64,000 nt of DNA from a virus: positions 1-64,000 of the IMG/VR virus record IMGVR_UViG_3300037258_000161; one strand, 5' to 3'. Under the pieces are notes generated by a model. It made no database searches. It saw nothing but the letters and a program-made list of their open reading frames with translations, and had not been told where the DNA came from. A program made the translations under genes and the position numbers. Positions within the stretch are counted from its first letter, which is position 1, and the number at the start of each line of letters is the position of its first letter. Of this stretch, positions 22,229 through 31,007 are shown piece by piece.

Positions 22229-22521
22229 GGTGCCTCCTTGGCTTTGTGGGCACGGTGCATGGCCAGGATGTGGTGATGGGTGGGCTTGCCGTCCGGGTGA
22301 TGCTTGCGGCAGACGACGTACGTGGTGCCCTCGACGTGCTGCCTGCCGATCCGCCAGCACCCTCGGACGTGGCAGTTCACGCGGTGCCAGCCGGCGAAGA
22401 TCGCGCCGAGCAGGGCGACCTCGCCTATGTCGCTGCCGAAGCCGCTCCAAAATCCGTAATACGGGCCAGGTTCGTTGACCGTCCCGGTGTGGACGGCCAG
22501 CCAGTGGAGGAACCAGTTCAC
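22225..22521 (-). CDS. Lysis-cassette membrane protein
   Basis: 98 residues from GTG 22521, overlapping the stop of the upstream small gene (ATGTGA). An N-terminal hydrophobic stretch (WFLHWLAVHTG ... VALLGAIFAGWH) precedes a basic Cys/His-rich end (NCHVRGCWRIGRQHVEG; VCRKHHPDGKPTHHH). This type occurs beside actinophage endolysins. The His/Cys cluster could bind metal. Confidence 0.65.
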   Translation of the reverse strand: MNWFLHWLAVHTGTVNEPGPYYGFWSGFGSDIGEVALLGAIFAGWHRVNCHVRGCWRIGRQHVEGTTYVVCRKHHPDGKPTHHHILAMHRAHKAKEAP

Positions 22522-22688
22522 ATGCGCTTCGCGGTCTGGATGAGCGGCACTGCGATCCAGAACAGCAGGCCGAGCGGCACGAGGACGCCCAGCACCCACG
22601 CCGAGGGCTCACGCAGCTTCGGCGCCAGCACCGCGAACAGGAAGCAGGCAGCACCGAGCAGCAGCAGGATGAAGTAGATCTTCTCCAC
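22518..22688 (-). CDS. 56-residue two-helix membrane protein
   Basis: GTG 22688 to TGA 22518-22520. Two hydrophobic helices (IYFILLLLGAACFLFAVLA and VLGVLVPLGLLFWIAVPL) are joined by a short KLREPSA turn, with a KR-containing tail. A small holin or antiholin is plausible given the position between the endolysin and other lysis genes. Confidence 0.6.
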   Translation of the reverse strand: MEKIYFILLLLGAACFLFAVLAPKLREPSAWVLGVLVPLGLLFWIAVPLIQTAKRM

Positions 22689-22701
22689 GGGGACCTCCAG
22701 G

Positions 22702-23121
22702 TCAGATGAAGCTGGCGGCGAAGCACAGGCCAGCAGCGATGAGCAGGATCCCGAATGTCTGCACCCACGCCAGGAGTCCGCGTTCCGGCCTCAGCCAGCT
22801 GATGGCCCCGGCGACGATGGCCACGAGCGCCAGCGACGGGCCGAGGGCCGCGAGGCCGTGCGCCAGCAGGTACGGCAGGGCCGGGACGACACAGGCCGCC
22901 AGTGCCGCCGCACCGTTGGCGAGTGCTGGCCAGTAGCCCGCATCGCTGTCGGACAGGTAGGCCCCGGCACTCATGCCAACGAGTTCGGCCAGGCCGGCAC
23001 CGATAGCGGCGTGGACCAGTGCGTCAGGGTGGCCGGTCAGGCTCACGACCAGGCCGAGCGCCAGGACGAGGCCGTCTGCCGCGCCGAACGTGGCCTGCTT
23101 GCGGAGGATGGTGGGCGTCAC
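22702..23121 (-). CDS. VIT/CCC1-like membrane protein
   Basis: 139 residues with about four to five transmembrane helices. The N-terminus FGAADGLVLALGLVVSLTG, then GLAELVGMSAGAYLSDSDAG, then a VPALPYLL loop, matches the order seen in vacuolar-iron-transporter (VIT1/CCC1) proteins. It is shorter than those (usually ~220-240) and lacks the cytoplasmic metal-binding helices. It may be a degenerate transporter adopted as a holin-type protein. It is coupled by ATGA to the gene upstream. Confidence 0.65.
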   Translation of the reverse strand: MTPTILRKQATFGAADGLVLALGLVVSLTGHPDALVHAAIGAGLAELVGMSAGAYLSDSDAGYWPALANGAAALAACVVPALPYLLAHGLAALGPSLALVAIVAGAISWLRPERGLLAWVQTFGILLIAAGLCFAASFI

Positions 23122-23603
23122 GGCTTGATGCGGTAGGCACGTTCACAGTTGCGCGACGCCCAGCCCACGGCGATCTCGGCGCGGGCGTGCGCGAGGTAGG
23201 CACGCGCGGCCGGGGTCGCATGCGCCGGGGTGCGCAGGATGCCGTTCAGGACGCTCTCCTGCCGTGCCAGGCGCACATTGTTGGCCTGGCACCCGGCCAG
23301 GTTGGAGGCATGCACATCCTGCACGGTGGCCGCGTTGCGCTTCGCCGCCGCGATGGCGTTCCGCTCGCCGTGGAGCGCGACGAACGCGACCGTCGTGGCG
23401 GTGACGTCCAGCAGGAGCCCGACGACGGCGATGATGATCAGGATCCTGTTGAGCCGCCCGTACCGCGCGAGGGCGGCGTCCCGTTCCTCGCTGCCGGTCT
23501 TGACCTCATCCAGCCGGGAACTGAGCCCGTTCACGGACCCGGTGAGCGCCCGGGCCGCGTCGAGGGCTTCCTGGTTGCGGCCGGGCGGCGTTGCGTGGCT
23601 CAT
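23118..23603 (-). CDS. Membrane-anchored coiled-coil protein
   Basis: 161 residues. A soluble helical N-terminus (~1-45), a single TM helix (ILIIIAVVGLLLDVTATTVAFVAL) and a ~90-residue exported helical domain with two cysteines. This resembles spanin- or Rz-like topology reversed, or a minor membrane protein common beside Streptomyces phage lysins. Role unknown. Confidence 0.6.
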   Translation of the reverse strand: MSHATPPGRNQEALDAARALTGSVNGLSSRLDEVKTGSEERDAALARYGRLNRILIIIAVVGLLLDVTATTVAFVALHGERNAIAAAKRNAATVQDVHASNLAGCQANNVRLARQESVLNGILRTPAHATPAARAYLAHARAEIAVGWASRNCERAYRIKP

Positions 23604-23755
23604 GACGGCGTCAGCTCCTCGGCCGGGGCGTCGGGGGCCGGGGGTGCGGCCGGTGCGAGGATGGCCTGCAGGGCGTCCACGCTGGCCCGCAGCTGGTCCA
23701 TCAGGGCGTCGGCGTCGGCGACGACCTTGCGTATCTCCGCGTCCTTACTGGCCAT
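23600..23755 (-). CDS. Small acidic protein
   Basis: 51 residues from ATG 23755. One helix (EIRKVVADADALMDQLRASVDALQAIL) then a Pro/Ala-rich acidic tail. Overlaps neighbours on both sides, supporting translation. Confidence 0.5.
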   Translation of the reverse strand: MASKDAEIRKVVADADALMDQLRASVDALQAILAPAAPPAPDAPAEELTPS

Positions 23756-24032
23756 CGGGATCACCTTCGCCGTCGAGCCCGGCGAGCTTGCCGAGAAGCC
23801 ACGCCATGCGCTGCGACTGGGTGATGGCCTCGGTGACGAGTTCCCGGATCTGCGCAGGGGACATGCCCTCCCCTTGCTTGGTGAAGGCGCTGGCGCTGAG
23901 GTCCGCAAGTTGCTGTGCGGTGGGCATGCCGGCTGCGCGCTCGCGGACCCGGGCAGCCATCAGGCGCGTCTCCTCGGAGATCTCATCTTCGGTCCCGGTC
24001 ACGGGCGCTGCCCTCCCGCCGCTCGCGGTCAC
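23745..24032 (-). CDS. Small helical protein
   Basis: 95 residues from GTG 24032 (AGGAA ribosome site); TTG 24038 is an alternative. Helical with QQLADLSASAF and SPAQIRELVTEAITQSQRMAWLLGKLAG. Overlaps the upstream gene by 50 bp. No family recognised. Confidence 0.5.
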   Translation of the reverse strand: MTASGGRAAPVTGTEDEISEETRLMAARVRERAAGMPTAQQLADLSASAFTKQGEGMSPAQIRELVTEAITQSQRMAWLLGKLAGLDGEGDPDGQ

Positions 24033-24369
24033 GGACAAGTTCCTGCAGGAGTGGCAGGAGGCTCTGTGTCGCCGCGGTGAACGAGACCAGCATCGGGACG
24101 AGCTGATCTGTCGCGAGCTTCAGCGCCTCGTCTCGCTGGTCCTCGGCCTGCTTCTTCTCCGCGATGAGCCTGATGTTCTCCGCCACGAGGTCGCTGCGGG
24201 CGGCCGAGACGGAGTTGTTCATCACCGACTTGGGGACGATGTAGCCGAGCCCGAATAGGACAATTCCTACCCCAAGCGGCCCGAAGCCCAGAATGTAGGA
24301 GATCGCATCTCCGGTGACGGAGCCGACGGGCGTGACACTGGTGGCCAGGAGCCAGTAACCTGCCCACAC
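23983..24369 (-). CDS. Membrane protein with coiled coil
   Basis: 128 residues from GTG 24369 after a G-rich ribosome site. N-terminal hydrophobic segments (ISYILGFGPLGVGIVLFGLGYIV) precede a long charged helix (LVAENIRLIAEKKQAEDQRDEALKLA). First gene of the leftward lysis cassette after the fiber genes. Unknown function. Confidence 0.6.
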   Translation of the reverse strand: MWAGYWLLATSVTPVGSVTGDAISYILGFGPLGVGIVLFGLGYIVPKSVMNNSVSAARSDLVAENIRLIAEKKQAEDQRDEALKLATDQLVPMLVSFTAATQSLLPLLQELVRDRERREGSARDRDRR

Positions 24370-24475
24370 CAGCGCCCCCCGTCTTTTGGTTGTCCTGGTG
24401 TGCCTTACGGGGCCGGTATCCCGGGCCCGTCTCCCTCGTGTGCGCAGTTACCTCACGTCACCGGATGACTACAGC

Positions 24476-24481
24476 TAGCAT
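24476..24481 (+). promoter_or_regulatory. -10 hexamer of a leaderless promoter
   Basis: TAGCAT lies 8 nt before ATG 24490. No ribosome site precedes the gene. The geometry implies transcription starting at or next to the start codon. Confidence 0.45.
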
Positions 24482-24489
24482 CGGGGCGC

Positions 24490-25839
24490 ATGAGTGCCAT
24501 GATGCTGCGCAGGGACCACGCAGCCGCCAGGACTGCCCGCTGCGGCAGGGGAACGCTGTGGCAGGCCCGCATCGTCTGCCTGTCGGCCTTCGGGCCCTAC
24601 GTGACGGGCAGCGCGCGCACCGAGCAGATCGCGGTGTTCGGCCTGCTCGCGCTGATCCTGATCTCCGGATGGCCGCGGATCGTGAACGCAGGGACGGTCC
24701 CGCCGGTGCCGTTCCTGGTGACCTGGGGCGGCCTGTACGCGGTCATGCTGATCTCTACCGTGTGGCGCCCGTTCGATCCCGGGTTCTACGGCGCGCAGCC
24801 CGTCTCCCACTCGCTCTCGGCCCTCGCGCTGCCTGGCGCCCTGATGGTCATCACGTGGTACTGGTCACTGCGGGCCGGGGCGGTTGCGCTGATCCGCGCG
24901 GTGGCCCCGCTGATCACCGGGGGAATGAGCGTGAACACGCTCATCGAGCTGGCCCAGGTCTCGGCGGGGAAAGCGGCGGTGAGCGGTCTCCTGCCGCACT
25001 TCTGGTCCGCTCCCGGGCAGGCTGTCACAGTCGCCGCGAACGCCGCGCAGAACGGCCGGTACACCGGGATCTTCGACCAGCCCGCGGAGGCCGGCATCGC
25101 CTACGGGGTGGCGCTGCTGTGCGTGATCTGGCTGGCCCGGCGCGGGGTGACCCGTCTTCCGGTGACCGTGATCGCGGGCGTCCTGGTGACCGCCGGCGGG
25201 GTCCTGACGCTGTCGAAGGTGTTCCTGCTGGCCGCTATTCCCGTTGCGGTGGTGACGGTGCTGCGCGGCCCGGCGAGGATCCGGGCTGTCCTGGTGACGT
25301 CCGCATCGGCGGCGGTGCTGTGGGCGGCCGGTTCGGCGGGGATGCTTCCCGCGTGGCACCTGGGCGGTGTGGCGCTGGGGAGTCTCGCGCACCCGGGCAG
25401 TTCCCTGGCGTCGCAGTACACCGGGGGCCGGTATGGCTCAGGGGGCACTCTCGGCCCTGTCGCGTCCGATGTGCTGCACGCTTCCCCGTGGGCCGGTTTC
25501 GGCGCCGGGGGGCTGAACGCGGCCTACGATTCGCTGTGGCTGGAAGTGCTCGCGGTCAGCGGGGTCCTGGGCGTTGTCCTCGCCGCCGTCATGCTGGTCA
25601 TGCTGGCGTCGCGCTGGCTGGCGCTGAGGGCGTCGCTGGCGCTGCCGGAGTGGCATCTGGCGGGAGGCGTCCTGGCCCTCGCCGCCGGCGCGTCCCTGGG
25701 CATCCCGTCGCTGACGGCGAACCGTGCCGCCACATTGCTGTGGCTGATCCTCGGCGTGCTGATCACGGCACGATCAGGCGGCCCAGACTTCCATCACGGC
25801 CGGGCTGGCCTGGCTAGCGGGAATCGTCTTGCTGGCTGA
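24490..25839 (+). CDS. O-antigen polymerase/ligase-like membrane protein
   Basis: 449 residues with about ten transmembrane helices. The loop GRYTGIFDQPAEAGIAYGVALLCVIWLA matches the G-x-F-x-x-P-x-E-x-G pattern of the Wzy/O-antigen ligase family, followed by LTLSKVFLL and a large extracytoplasmic loop ending FGAGGLNAAYDSLWLEVLAVSG. Such enzymes join sugar repeat units on lipid carriers at the outer membrane face of the plasma membrane. It is a plus-strand gene among leftward late genes with its own promoter and overlaps the 3' end of the fiber gene by 66 bp. It could modify the host surface to exclude other phages. Confidence 0.7.
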   Translation: MSAMMLRRDHAAARTARCGRGTLWQARIVCLSAFGPYVTGSARTEQIAVFGLLALILISGWPRIVNAGTVPPVPFLVTWGGLYAVMLISTVWRPFDPGFYGAQPVSHSLSALALPGALMVITWYWSLRAGAVALIRAVAPLITGGMSVNTLIELAQVSAGKAAVSGLLPHFWSAPGQAVTVAANAAQNGRYTGIFDQPAEAGIAYGVALLCVIWLARRGVTRLPVTVIAGVLVTAGGVLTLSKVFLLAAIPVAVVTVLRGPARIRAVLVTSASAAVLWAAGSAGMLPAWHLGGVALGSLAHPGSSLASQYTGGRYGSGGTLGPVASDVLHASPWAGFGAGGLNAAYDSLWLEVLAVSGVLGVVLAAVMLVMLASRWLALRASLALPEWHLAGGVLALAAGASLGIPSLTANRAATLLWLILGVLITARSGGPDFHHGRAGLASGNRLAG

Positions 25840-28143
25840 GCCCATGGCGTACAGGGTGACGGTGCTGGCTGCGGTGCCGGACGCCAGCGCCCAGTCCATC
25901 TGGTATTTCTGGCCAGCAGTAAGCCCGGTGAGCACCTGGCTGGCGGACCACAGGCCGAAACTGGTGACCGCGTTCACGAGGAATACGCTGCCGTACAGAT
26001 TCCCCGAAGCGTGATCGAGCAGGCCCCAGCAGTGCAGCACGGCCGTGGTGGGAGCGGTGCCGTTCGCCGTCAGCCTCACGAGCACCTGGCCTGAGGCGGG
26101 AGCCGTGAACGAGACCGTCATGTTCACCTGGTCAACCGCTGCCAGCGTCGTGCTGCTGCTGGTGTAGATCGCCCTCGTGCCCGGTGCGAACTGGTTGACA
26201 CCCAGCAGGTAGGGCTGGTCAGGGCCGTAGCTTGGCTGGTCGAACACTGACGGGATGGTGCAGGGGTTGACGAACAGCGACCCGTTATTCGCGTAGAGGT
26301 TCGGCCCGATGAGGTGGCCGCCGCAGGCGTCACTGCCCTGGCCCATGTGCACGGCCGTGGAGGTGTTGTCGTGGATGTCGTTCCCGGCCACCACGCAGTT
26401 CCTGGCGACCATGTTGATGCCGTAGGTGCCGTTGTGGTGGAGCTCGCAGCCGGTGACGGTCAGGCTGGAGGCGTAGTCCACCCAGATGCCCGTGCCGGTG
26501 TTGTTCGCGCACACGCATCCCGAGATGGTCCCGCCCACGTCGGTGAAGATGTGGGAGCCGTCCAGGGCATACGCAGTGGTGGCGTCCAGGGCGTTGCCGA
26601 GGGCGCCGAAGGAAAAGGCCGTGGCGGTGTTCGAGGTGATGACCGCGGACTCGCCGTTGCCGGTCCCCCCGGTGAAGCGGATCGTCCAGCCTGCCCACTG
26701 GCTGGAAGTCCAGGACCGGGTGGAGTCCGTCAGGCTCGTGGTGGTGCCCGAGGAGGCGGTCCCGGTGACCTGGCTGCTTCCCCAGAGCACGTCGACGCCG
26801 ATGCCCCCGGCGCCGTTGCCCTCGCACCGCACCCCGGTGATGGTGAAATCGTGGCAGCCCTCGGATACGCATACCCCGTAGCCGGAGGTGCCGTTACCTG
26901 AGCAGTCACCCCCCGTGACCTGGAAGTCCGAGCACGGGGTGTTGAAGCTGGCGAAGTTGAACACCACCCCGTGGGCGGTGTTGCCGGTGCAGATGGGGCC
27001 GGTGATGTGCGTGCCCGCGGAGCCCTGGACCAGGATGCCGGACCGGCTGGAGCCGGTACCGCAGGCAGTGCAGACCGGGCGCACGATCCTGCAGTTCAGG
27101 CCGCCCGCGATCACGATGCCCGAGGCGCCGAGGTTCGTGACGGCGGCGTCCTCGAGGAAGGCCGTGACGGTATAGGTGCCGATCACGGCCGAGGCCACGG
27201 ATATGCCCTGCTGCCAGCCGTTCTGCACGGTGACCCGGCGGATGCTGATCCCGGTCACGCTCGCGCTGGCCGCCGTGACGCTGATGCCCATCTGCGTCGC
27301 AGCCGATCCGCTATTGGTATTGCCGGCGGAGTTCAGGTCGATCGTCAGGTCATGCCATGCCGCGTTTGACACGCTTGCGGCGGTGAAGACGTTGAAGGCG
27401 GAGGATCCTGAGGCGACCTTGATGGTCGTGAGGGACCGCCCGAGCCCGGCGATGGTGACACCGGCCGGGACGGCCACGCTCGCGTTGACCCAGAACGTGC
27501 CGGCGCCGAGCTGGACCAGGCCGCCCCCGGACGCGCTGGCGGCGGAGATGGCCGCGGAGATGGCCGCCTTGTCCGCGGCCCCGGTGGTGTCCGCCGACGC
27601 CTGGAGGAGCCTCGTCCAGCTCACGGCCTGCCAGGCGGCGTTCCCGGACGAGTCGGATCCCAGGTAGTCCCCCGCTGCCGCGCCGGACGGGATCCGCAGT
27701 GCGGGCGATCCGCCGAGGGTGAGCGTCCCCGACAGTGTGCCGCCGGTGAGCGGGACGTAGGCGCTGAGCGCCGTCCCGGGGGTCGCGGGGACCAGTGCGG
27801 AGAAGTCCAGCGTGGATGGTGAGCCGGGCAGGAACGCGGTGAAGGTGTCGGGGATGCCCGCGTCGAGGGTGAACTGGTAGGCCCAGTTCGCCGGGGCCAG
27901 TCCTGCCGTGTCGGTCGCGGCGAGGGGGAGCGAGAACGTCCCGCCGCTGCTGTGCCCGAAGCTGCGCCGAACCCCGCAGGCAGCCACGACGATGAACCCG
28001 GAGGCGTCGGTCACGGTGACAGGGATGACCTGCGTGCCCCTGGTGATCACGGGGACCGCCGTGATGGTGCCGCTGACCGGCTGGCCGGATGCGTCTGCCA
28101 CGGTGCCGGTCAGCGTCACCAGCGGCGGGATGGTGACGGGCAT
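25774..28143 (-). CDS. Tail fiber / receptor-binding protein with beta-helix
   Basis: 789 residues from ATG 28143, overlapping the stop of the previous fiber gene. Residues ~1-170 are the N-terminal domain shared with four neighbouring fibers (LVTLTGTVADASGQPVSGTI; GTLTLGGSPALRI). Residues ~180-640 form a right-handed parallel beta-helix with pectate-lyase-like rungs. The C-terminal ~130 residues (PGTRAIYTSSSTTLAAV ... [10 protein letters not shown]) are shared with the 796-residue fiber. It probably binds or degrades a host surface polymer. The longer open frame to 28422 overlaps the neighbour and is rejected. Confidence 0.8.
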   Translation of the reverse strand: MPVTIPPLVTLTGTVADASGQPVSGTITAVPVITRGTQVIPVTVTDASGFIVVAACGVRRSFGHSSGGTFSLPLAATDTAGLAPANWAYQFTLDAGIPDTFTAFLPGSPSTLDFSALVPATPGTALSAYVPLTGGTLSGTLTLGGSPALRIPSGAAAGDYLGSDSSGNAAWQAVSWTRLLQASADTTGAADKAAISAAISAASASGGGLVQLGAGTFWVNASVAVPAGVTIAGLGRSLTTIKVASGSSAFNVFTAASVSNAAWHDLTIDLNSAGNTNSGSAATQMGISVTAASASVTGISIRRVTVQNGWQQGISVASAVIGTYTVTAFLEDAAVTNLGASGIVIAGGLNCRIVRPVCTACGTGSSRSGILVQGSAGTHITGPICTGNTAHGVVFNFASFNTPCSDFQVTGGDCSGNGTSGYGVCVSEGCHDFTITGVRCEGNGAGGIGVDVLWGSSQVTGTASSGTTTSLTDSTRSWTSSQWAGWTIRFTGGTGNGESAVITSNTATAFSFGALGNALDATTAYALDGSHIFTDVGGTISGCVCANNTGTGIWVDYASSLTVTGCELHHNGTYGINMVARNCVVAGNDIHDNTSTAVHMGQGSDACGGHLIGPNLYANNGSLFVNPCTIPSVFDQPSYGPDQPYLLGVNQFAPGTRAIYTSSSTTLAAVDQVNMTVSFTAPASGQVLVRLTANGTAPTTAVLHCWGLLDHASGNLYGSVFLVNAVTSFGLWSASQVLTGLTAGQKYQMDWALASGTAASTVTLYAMGSASKTIPASQASPAVMEVWAA

Positions 28144-31007
28144 CAGGAGATACGCCGGGCAACTGCGTAGCTCCCGGCCTTCGGCGTTAGCGTGCTTCCG
28201 CCCGCAGTCCCGGCGTCCAGTTGCGGGTAGACGGTGCCGCTGGCAGAGAAGGACGCGAGGATCTTGATGGTGAGCGGCATCCCGTTGGTTCCGGTGTCGG
28301 TGGCCGACCCATTGCCGGTCAGGGTGATGGGCCCGGCGTAGGCCTTCGGGTTGCCGCCCCCGGACAGGGCGACGGTGATCCAGCAGGAGCCATAGGAGAC
28401 TGACGGGTTGCTGATTCCCCACCCGACATTGTTTCCGCTGCTGGCCGAGATGGTGTACCTGATGGCGAACTCGATGAGGTACGTGCCGCCCGAGACCACG
28501 GGGACGCCGAGCGCGGTCAGGTTCGCGAGGGAGGTACTGGTGATCCCGGTCGCATCCGAGGTCAATTCCGCGTAGGTGCTGATCTGCCCGTCGTACTGGC
28601 TGCCGCCCAGCGTGGAGCCGTTCACGATATTGGAGCCCGCGTCGTTGCCGACGAAGGTGAACTGGCTCGCATAGGTCGCGTTAAAGTTGATCGGTGCGCT
28701 GGCGTACTCGCCGTTGAACTGGTTGCCGGAGAAGTTGAACGGGCCCGTGGTGCACGCGCTGGCGTCGATGCAGTTCAGCGTCGATTGCGTCCACTGGCAG
28801 TTCGTGATCGACAGCGGCCCGGTCACGGGGGCGTCGAGCTGGATGCCGTTGTAGGAGTTCGTCGCCGCGCCCTGGCACTGGATGCCGCTGATGCGGATCT
28901 TCGCGCCGGCCTGGATGCGGATGGCCTGCGGGATGGAATGCACGGGGCTGGAGTTGTCCGCCCCGTAGTCCCCGCCGGTGATCTCCACATCCTGCGTGGC
29001 CACGCCGATCAGCAGCGACACCGACGCCGTGGCGGTCGCGTTGACCGCGGCCTGTGTGGCCAGCACGTTGTTCCCGGACGCGGGGACGACCTGGCACATC
29101 GTGAAGCCGACGCCAGGCGTCACAGTCTGGATGACGGTCCCGGAGGGGATGCCGGGCCCGGACACGTTCTTGCCCAGGTCGGTGGACAGGATCGCCGTGT
29201 CGGTCACCGCCGGGGAACCGGAGGTGGTGCCGCAGCTAGCGTCGGTCCGGCCGCCCATCCGCAGCGACGCACCGGAGGCGTAGCAGGCGTACATCCGCAG
29301 CTCGCCGTAGCAGGAGCCGAAGTCGAACCCGATGGGCTGGAAGGTGCCGCCGGGCAGGATCGCCTCGGGCGGGTAGACGCCGCCGCCGTTGTAGTTCGCC
29401 CCGACGTTGATGAGGGTGATGCCGTAGTTGGGCTGGCCGATGCCGAGGGTGTTGCGGCAGACGAGGGAGCAGATCCCGTTGATGTCGCAGCCGATCATCC
29501 ACAGCGACCCGTTGCACGAGTCCGACACCACGCCGACGGAGTCCCCGGAGATGCCCGTGGACAGGATGTGCAGCGGGTTCTGCGTGTAGATCCCGTAGTT
29601 CCGGCCGTAGATCCAGCAGCCGACGATCTCGGTCCGGCCGCCGCCGTTGAAGCAGGAGATCCCGTTGAAGCTGTTGTAAAGCCACATGTTGTTCATCCGG
29701 ACCGTGCCGCCGGTCTGGAAGTTGATCGCCGACCCGGCGGTCGAGCCTGCGATGGTGAGCTGCACATTCGACGCGGTTGCGGTCGCGTTGGCGCTCATCG
29801 TGAACGAGGTCCCGGCGACCACTGACAGGATCGTCGTCCCGCCCGGGATCCCGGCCCCGGTGACGGTCTTCCCGACGTCGACGGTGCCGATCGCGGAGTC
29901 CAGGACGACGGCGCTGCCACTGGTGGTGACACACGAGATGTCGGTGACGGTCAGCGATACCGTGGCGGATGCGGTGGCTGCCTGGCTCATCACGAACGAC
30001 GTGCTGGCGACGACACTGACGATGGTGGTGCTCGCGGGGATCCCGGACCCGGTGACGCTGCGGCCGACGTCGGCGGTCTTGACGTGCGAGTCGGTGACGG
30101 TCGTGCTGGTGCTGGTCGTGACGCACCCGGAGTCGGTGCGGCTGACGCTGCCGAAGTCGGTGTGGTTCGACCCGACCGAGGAGTCCAGGTACATGTAGCT
30201 GAACGCGACCCCGTTGCCCGCCGCCACGTAGAACGTGTCGTAGTTCCCGGTGGCCTTGATCCGGGAGCCGTACCCGTCGCCCATGACGTGCAGGCCGTCC
30301 CCGTACGAGGACAGGGTGATGGTGCCGGTGGTCTTGTAGTCCCCGCTCGCGGCCGGGAAGTACAGGCAGCCGCCGCCCTGTGCGCTGAGCGCGTTCGCCG
30401 CGGCCTGGATGGCGCTGGTGTCGTCGTGGCTGCCGTTCCCGAGCGCCCCGTAGTTCCGCACGTTGAACACGGGGGAAGGCGCGGGCTGCCACGTCCCGTT
30501 GCCGGAACTGTCCGAGGTGAAGACGTTCCCCGCGACGGCACCCGTGGAGATCCGCAGCGGCGGGGAGCCGCCGAGGGTGAGCGTCCCTGAGACGCTCCCT
30601 CCGGTAATGGGGATGTAGGAGGTCAGCGCGGTCCCCGGCGTGACCGGGGTGAGCGCCGAGAGGTCAACGGGGGACGGGGAGGCGGGCAGCAGGACCGTGA
30701 AGACCTCGGTCGTCCCGGCCTGGAGGGTGAGCCTGTAAGCCCACCCGCTAGGTGCGAGCCCCGCCGTGTCGGTGGACGTGAGCGGCATCGAGAAGTAGCC
30801 GGCGGTCGATGCGGAGAACTGCCTGCTCACCCCGCACGGGGCGACGACGACCTGCCCGGACGTGTCCGTCACGTTCGTCGGGACGGGCGCGTTACCCGGT
30901 GCCGGGATGATCACCGGGACGGCGGTGATGGTGCCGGAGACCGGCTCGCCGGAGGCGTCCGTGACGGTGCCGGTGAGCGTCGTCAGGGGGGGCAGCGTGG
31001 CAGTCAT
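28143..31007 (-). CDS. Tail fiber with pectate-lyase-like beta-helix
   Basis: 954 residues from ATG 31007. N-terminal shared domain (~1-175), then a pectate-lyase-3-like start (FNVRNYGALGNGSHDDTSAIQAA) and a long beta-helix. Three copies of a ~60-residue block (consensus TTSGS..V.DS...T.DVGK.V.G.GIP.GT.I.SV) occur at ~295-355, ~358-420 and ~592-668. The C-terminal ~140 residues form a beta-sandwich. Probably a depolymerase-type tailspike. Coupled by TGATG overlaps on both sides. Confidence 0.8.
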   Translation of the reverse strand: MTATLPPLTTLTGTVTDASGEPVSGTITAVPVIIPAPGNAPVPTNVTDTSGQVVVAPCGVSRQFSASTAGYFSMPLTSTDTAGLAPSGWAYRLTLQAGTTEVFTVLLPASPSPVDLSALTPVTPGTALTSYIPITGGSVSGTLTLGGSPPLRISTGAVAGNVFTSDSSGNGTWQPAPSPVFNVRNYGALGNGSHDDTSAIQAAANALSAQGGGCLYFPAASGDYKTTGTITLSSYGDGLHVMGDGYGSRIKATGNYDTFYVAAGNGVAFSYMYLDSSVGSNHTDFGSVSRTDSGCVTTSTSTTVTDSHVKTADVGRSVTGSGIPASTTIVSVVASTSFVMSQAATASATVSLTVTDISCVTTSGSAVVLDSAIGTVDVGKTVTGAGIPGGTTILSVVAGTSFTMSANATATASNVQLTIAGSTAGSAINFQTGGTVRMNNMWLYNSFNGISCFNGGGRTEIVGCWIYGRNYGIYTQNPLHILSTGISGDSVGVVSDSCNGSLWMIGCDINGICSLVCRNTLGIGQPNYGITLINVGANYNGGGVYPPEAILPGGTFQPIGFDFGSCYGELRMYACYASGASLRMGGRTDASCGTTSGSPAVTDTAILSTDLGKNVSGPGIPSGTVIQTVTPGVGFTMCQVVPASGNNVLATQAAVNATATASVSLLIGVATQDVEITGGDYGADNSSPVHSIPQAIRIQAGAKIRISGIQCQGAATNSYNGIQLDAPVTGPLSITNCQWTQSTLNCIDASACTTGPFNFSGNQFNGEYASAPINFNATYASQFTFVGNDAGSNIVNGSTLGGSQYDGQISTYAELTSDATGITSTSLANLTALGVPVVSGGTYLIEFAIRYTISASSGNNVGWGISNPSVSYGSCWITVALSGGGNPKAYAGPITLTGNGSATDTGTNGMPLTIKILASFSASGTVYPQLDAGTAGGSTLTPKAGSYAVARRIS

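Noticed and set aside
24390-25817. 475-codon frame overlapping the O-antigen-polymerase-like gene
   Set aside because: Same strand, different frame; Gly/Arg-rich shadow without hydrophobic helices.
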